DNA from: Clostridium sp. OM02-18AC
GTDB taxonomy: Bacteria; Bacillota; Clostridia; Lachnospirales; Lachnospiraceae
Assembly: GCF_003481825.1 (NCBI RefSeq)
Contig: NZ_QULW01000010.1
Coordinates: 74,673 to 138,672 of the forward strand
DNA length: 64,000 nucleotides
Direction: 5' to 3'
Numbering within the stretch: position 1 is the stretch's first letter; the number at the start of each line of letters is the position of its first letter. The position numbers and the translations under genes were made by a program. Shown piece by piece: positions 60,864 to 64,000 of the stretch. The notes under the pieces were generated by a model. It saw only the letters and a program-made list of their open reading frames with translations, made no database searches and was not told the DNA's origin.

Positions 60864-61940
60864 TCATGTAGCAAAACCGTCAAACTGAGTCATGTACAGG
60901 CTGTAATACTTCCCATGGTGCTCCAAAAGTTCCTCGTGGGTACCCTGTTTCACAATCTTTCCCTGGTCCATAACAACGATAAAATCCGAATCACGGATCG
61001 TGCTCAGCCGGTGGGCGATGACGATACTCGTGCGGTTTTCCATAATCTTGTGCATGGCACTCTGGATTGCTTTCTCCGTGCGGGTATCCACGTTGGATGT
61101 AGCTTCATCCAGGATTAAAATGCCTGGATCTGCCACAAAAGTCCTTGCAATGGCCAATAACTGCCTCTGTCCCTGACTGATGTTTCTTCCTCCCACCTCC
61201 AGCACGCTATGATAGCCTTGCGGCAGAGCGTGGATCATTTCTTTGCTGCAGCTCATCTGTACTGCCTGTTCCAATTGTTCCATCGTTGCATTCTCTCTGG
61301 CATATTGCAGATTCTTCTGTATCGTATCAGAAAACAGTACCGTATCCATTTCAACCGGTTTTGAAACATGTGCATTCATGCCAGCCGCAAGGGAATGCTG
61401 AATGTCTTCTGAGAATGCATTGGCAGTCATGGCAATGATCGGAGTCGTCTTTGCCAGTTTATGGGAACTTCTGCGGATTGCTTTCGTTGCCTCATAACCA
61501 TTCATAACAGGCATCTGTATGTCCATCAGGATCTCCGCATTCAGTTCATTATCCTCTGCACATAGGAACCTCATTCCTTGAAGGATATTCCCATCCTGCT
61601 CATCTGTTTCTTCTTGTGCCGCCAGAGTAACCGTTCTATCCTCTGCAATTTTCAGATCCATGAAAACCTCAAAACACCTTCCCTGTCCCAATCCACTGTC
61701 CACATCAATGGTACCTCCCATTGCCTCAACCAGATTCTTAGTAATAGCCATTCTAAGTCCGGTTCCCTGTATTTTGTTTGTAAGAGAACTTTCCGCACGA
61801 GTAATTGTTGTACACAGCACCGTTTTCTGGTAATCCATCAGCACATTGTCAACAACAAGTACACCTGACACCACTGCTATCAAACAACGTTTTACATTTT
61901 TTATACTTTTATTTTCCTCATTCTTTCCTGATAAAATCAT
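60864..61940 (-). pseudogene. in-frame chimera of a hybrid histidine kinase and an ABC exporter ATPase
   Basis: This 358-codon frame joins pieces of two unrelated genes. Residues 12-46 look like a sensor's N-terminal membrane helix. About 47-118 are the end of a histidine-kinase ATPase domain (TRAESSLTNKIQGTGLRM, with R for the usual G). 122-198 are a receiver domain cut internally (AEDNELNAEI joined directly to LMDIQMPVMNGYE). 199-358 are the second half of an ABC exporter ATPase with signature ISQGQRQ, Walker B ILILDEATSNVD and IAHRLSTI, but no Walker A. No domain is complete and no Shine-Dalgarno precedes the ATG. It is most likely debris of successive deletions, though the open frame is striking. 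Confidence 0.75.
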
Positions 61941-62120
61941 TATTATTACGTCTATGAAATAATATCATAAAAAGCACTGTCAGACAGACAGTGCACCTCA
62001 TTTTATGCAAAAAACTGGTTTCTGTACACAAGAAAAACATTACCGTTTTAACGCCCAAAAACATATTGTCATTATACTGTCATTTTTTTTAAAACTTATT
62101 CCGTTTTTCAACTTCTATGA

Positions 62121-62126
62121 TATAAT
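62121..62126 (+). promoter_or_regulatory. extended -10 promoter of the second diguanylate cyclase
   Basis: TATAAT (62121-62126) preceded by TG at the extended -10 position; no good -35. The rest of the roughly 230-nt gap is A/T-rich with no other feature. Confidence 0.5.
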
Positions 62127-62169
62127 GCTTTATTATAAAAACTCCAATGAATAAAATGAGGTGAACCAA

Positions 62170-63930
62170 GTGAAGAAAAAAACACTTGTGCCTCTTATTA
62201 TTTTTTTACTGGGCATATGCCTTGTTGGTTTAATTGTATACAGAACAGACGCCCATGAAAAAAATCAGAGACACATATTGGCACAATTAAACGCAACCAC
62301 CTATGGTGAACACATAAAGAATGAAATTGCAGATGGAATTGAAATTACAAATGCTTTGGAACAGATCTTAATCAGTGAAAATGGCGAAATCCATCAGTTT
62401 GACACGATTGCCGGGAATCTTATGTCTGATTCTATTGAAAGCATGCAGCTCGCTCCTAATGGTGTTGTAACAGATATTTATCCTGCTGAAGGAAATGAGG
62501 CAGGTAAGATTGATCTGCTCCATGATAAAGACCGTAAAGAGATTTCCTGTTATGCAAGAGATAACCATACAATTGTTACGCAGGGACCCTTCAAATTAAA
62601 CCAGGGCGGTTATGGAATTGCAGTCCGCAATCCAGTCTACCTGAAAGATAAAGGCGGACAAGAGTATTTCTGGGGATTTACCATTGTTATCCTGCGTGTT
62701 CCGGATATTTTTTCAGATGCAGTCAATGCACTTTCAAATTTTGGATATGAATACAAAATTTCAAAAACAGACACTCCCTGGAGTGATACTTATAAAGTGG
62801 TTTATCAGTCAAATGGTCAAATAGTTCATCCGGTTTCTTACGCTTTTATAATAGGAGATGAAACCTGGAAGTTTGAGATAACTCCTAAAACCGGATGGAG
62901 AAATAACACACTACTGATAATGATCAGTGGAATATTTCTTACTATAAGCCTTCTTCTGTCAGTGCTTACTAGGGTATGGCTGGTAGCAAAAGAACACAAG
63001 AACAAATATAAAATACTGGCGCGTACAGATTCTCTTACAAATATTTATAATCGCTATGGATTTGATGAATTAGCAGAAAAAATAATTTCTAAAAATCCAC
63101 AAACACATTTTGTGGCTGCGCTCCTTGATATTGATGACTTTAAGCTTGTCAATGATATCTATGGCCATAGTTACGGAGACAAAGCATTAAAAAGTCTGGC
63201 AGACAGTATGAAAGCTTTTTTCCCATCCGATGCATTGCTTGGAAGAAATGGTGGTGACGAATTCTGCATTCTTTTACCAAATTGTACCTTTAATGAAGCA
63301 GATAAACAGCTGCAGCAATTCACTAAGCTTCCAAAAACGTTTTCACATCACGGTAAAAAAGTTGCATTTTACATATCTCTCGGATATGCAGAATATCCAA
63401 CATTTGCAGCCAGCCATTCACAGCTTATGCGATGTGCAGATGCAGCTCTTTATGAAATAAAACTGCATGGAAAAAACGGATGTATGGCTTACAGAAAAGG
63501 TCTCCAGTCAGGAGTGCGCAAACAGCTTGGATTTGCGCTGAAGGATATCTCTGAACACCTTCCAGGTGCATTTATCATATACAGAGCAGACAAAGAAGAT
63601 GATGAGCTCTTTTATGCAAACCACGAATTTCTTCATATGACTGGTTATAAGAGCATGGATGAACTATTCAGGCTTACTCAAAAAAGGTTCCGCAATCTGA
63701 TCCGACCAGATGAACAACAACAGATTGAAACAAGTATCTGGGAACAGATTGACGCAGGCAATGACAATGACTATATTCACTTTCATCTTCGAAAAGCTGA
63801 CGGAACTTATCTTTCCGTGCTTGATCATGGAAGAATCGTAGAAAGCCAGCAATACGGAAAAGTATTTTATGTATTGTTCATGGATTGGGAAGATATGCAG
63901 CTTCGTTACAGTGATAAATTTTCCGAATAA
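62170..63930 (+). CDS. membrane diguanylate cyclase with CHASE-like sensor and C-terminal PAS
   Basis: A 586-residue protein. It has an N-terminal helix (about 5-24), an extracytoplasmic CHASE-like domain (about 30-250, including TQGPFKLNQGGYGIAVRNPVY as a landmark, quoted in part), a second helix (about 256-280) and a GGDEF domain with an intact GGDEF motif (about 361-365) and DIDDFKLVNDIYGHSYGD. A PAS domain follows (about 450-575; YANHEFLHMTGYKSMDELF). It should make cyclic di-GMP under external and internal signals. GAGGTGA points to GTG at 62170 as the start, three codons inside the open frame. It is complete and monocistronic. Confidence 0.88.
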   Translation: MKKKTLVPLIIFLLGICLVGLIVYRTDAHEKNQRHILAQLNATTYGEHIKNEIADGIEITNALEQILISENGEIHQFDTIAGNLMSDSIESMQLAPNGVVTDIYPAEGNEAGKIDLLHDKDRKEISCYARDNHTIVTQGPFKLNQGGYGIAVRNPVYLKDKGGQEYFWGFTIVILRVPDIFSDAVNALSNFGYEYKISKTDTPWSDTYKVVYQSNGQIVHPVSYAFIIGDETWKFEITPKTGWRNNTLLIMISGIFLTISLLLSVLTRVWLVAKEHKNKYKILARTDSLTNIYNRYGFDELAEKIISKNPQTHFVAALLDIDDFKLVNDIYGHSYGDKALKSLADSMKAFFPSDALLGRNGGDEFCILLPNCTFNEADKQLQQFTKLPKTFSHHGKKVAFYISLGYAEYPTFAASHSQLMRCADAALYEIKLHGKNGCMAYRKGLQSGVRKQLGFALKDISEHLPGAFIIYRADKEDDELFYANHEFLHMTGYKSMDELFRLTQKRFRNLIRPDEQQQIETSIWEQIDAGNDNDYIHFHLRKADGTYLSVLDHGRIVESQQYGKVFYVLFMDWEDMQLRYSDKFSE

Positions 63931-64000
63931 ATAAAAAAAACGAGACCGTTTCAAGTTTTGTGTAAATTCAAAAAACTGATATAAGATATGTCATTAGTTA

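Overview
The window reads as chromosome of a spore-forming, low-to-mid GC Firmicute, most likely a Lachnospiraceae-type gut clostridium. Pointers are Rex, T-box leaders on thrS and pheST, a clostridial-type 6S RNA, class A RNase P RNA, an L20-type leader on infC-rpmI-rplT, a SpoIID-domain protein, a CwlC-like amidase, a PPi-type phosphofructokinase and an NdoA-type toxin beside alr. Most genes lie on the minus strand. I saw no CRISPR array, prophage, transposase or plasmid functions.

Layout. 1-7.1 kb: hslO start, a methyltransferase, a SEC-C protein, PPi-PFK, a SpoIID protein with an AI-2E family permease, and 6S RNA. 7.3-12.9 kb: radical SAM protein, amidase, Lrp regulator, and an EF-G paralogue overlapping a CPBP protease. 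13-17.5 kb (plus strand): tyrA-aroA and a secreted SGNH esterase. 17.6-23.5 kb (minus): nnr-alr-ndoA-CBS protein-yebC, preceded by rex. 23.7-26.9 kb: ABC-F ATPase, a cell-wall-binding protein, rnpB. 27-34.3 kb: macromolecular-synthesis run dgt-dnaG-rpoD-trmK-nif3, followed by a ThrRS-like/uridine-kinase fusion. 34.4-35.0 kb: four tRNAs. 35.2-36.7 kb: diguanylate cyclase. 36.8-41 kb: infC-rpmI-rplT, a DUF1540 protein, thrS. 41.2-44.9 kb: secreted glycosidase-like protein, nuclease, and a gene broken by an amber codon. 45-49.8 kb: ssrA, ilvE, smpB, rnr and secG, so the trans-translation and RNase R functions are clustered. 50-54 kb: pheST. 54-56.6 kb: divergent lysR/brnQ.

The 56.6-61.9 kb stretch differs in character. 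It holds fragments of a sensor kinase, an M20 hydrolase, a DUF3100-like membrane protein, a PucR-type regulator and an ABC exporter. These are cut and joined around two intact genes (a SlyD-like FKBP and a YitT protein). One 358-codon open frame there is a chimera of a hybrid histidine kinase and an ABC exporter ATPase. A second diguanylate cyclase closes the window.

Many start codons were reassigned from Shine-Dalgarno position. Notable cases are an AUU start for infC, a TTG start for the amidase, and GTG starts for ndoA, smpB and the second diguanylate cyclase. Sixteen promoters were found by -35/-10 matches with 16-17 nt spacing. The best candidates for unexplained biology are the eroded region with its in-frame chimera, the promoters nested in inverted repeats (ssrA, infC, EF-G paralogue), and the palindrome on the ilvE promoter. 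I did not find a convincing new multi-gene system.
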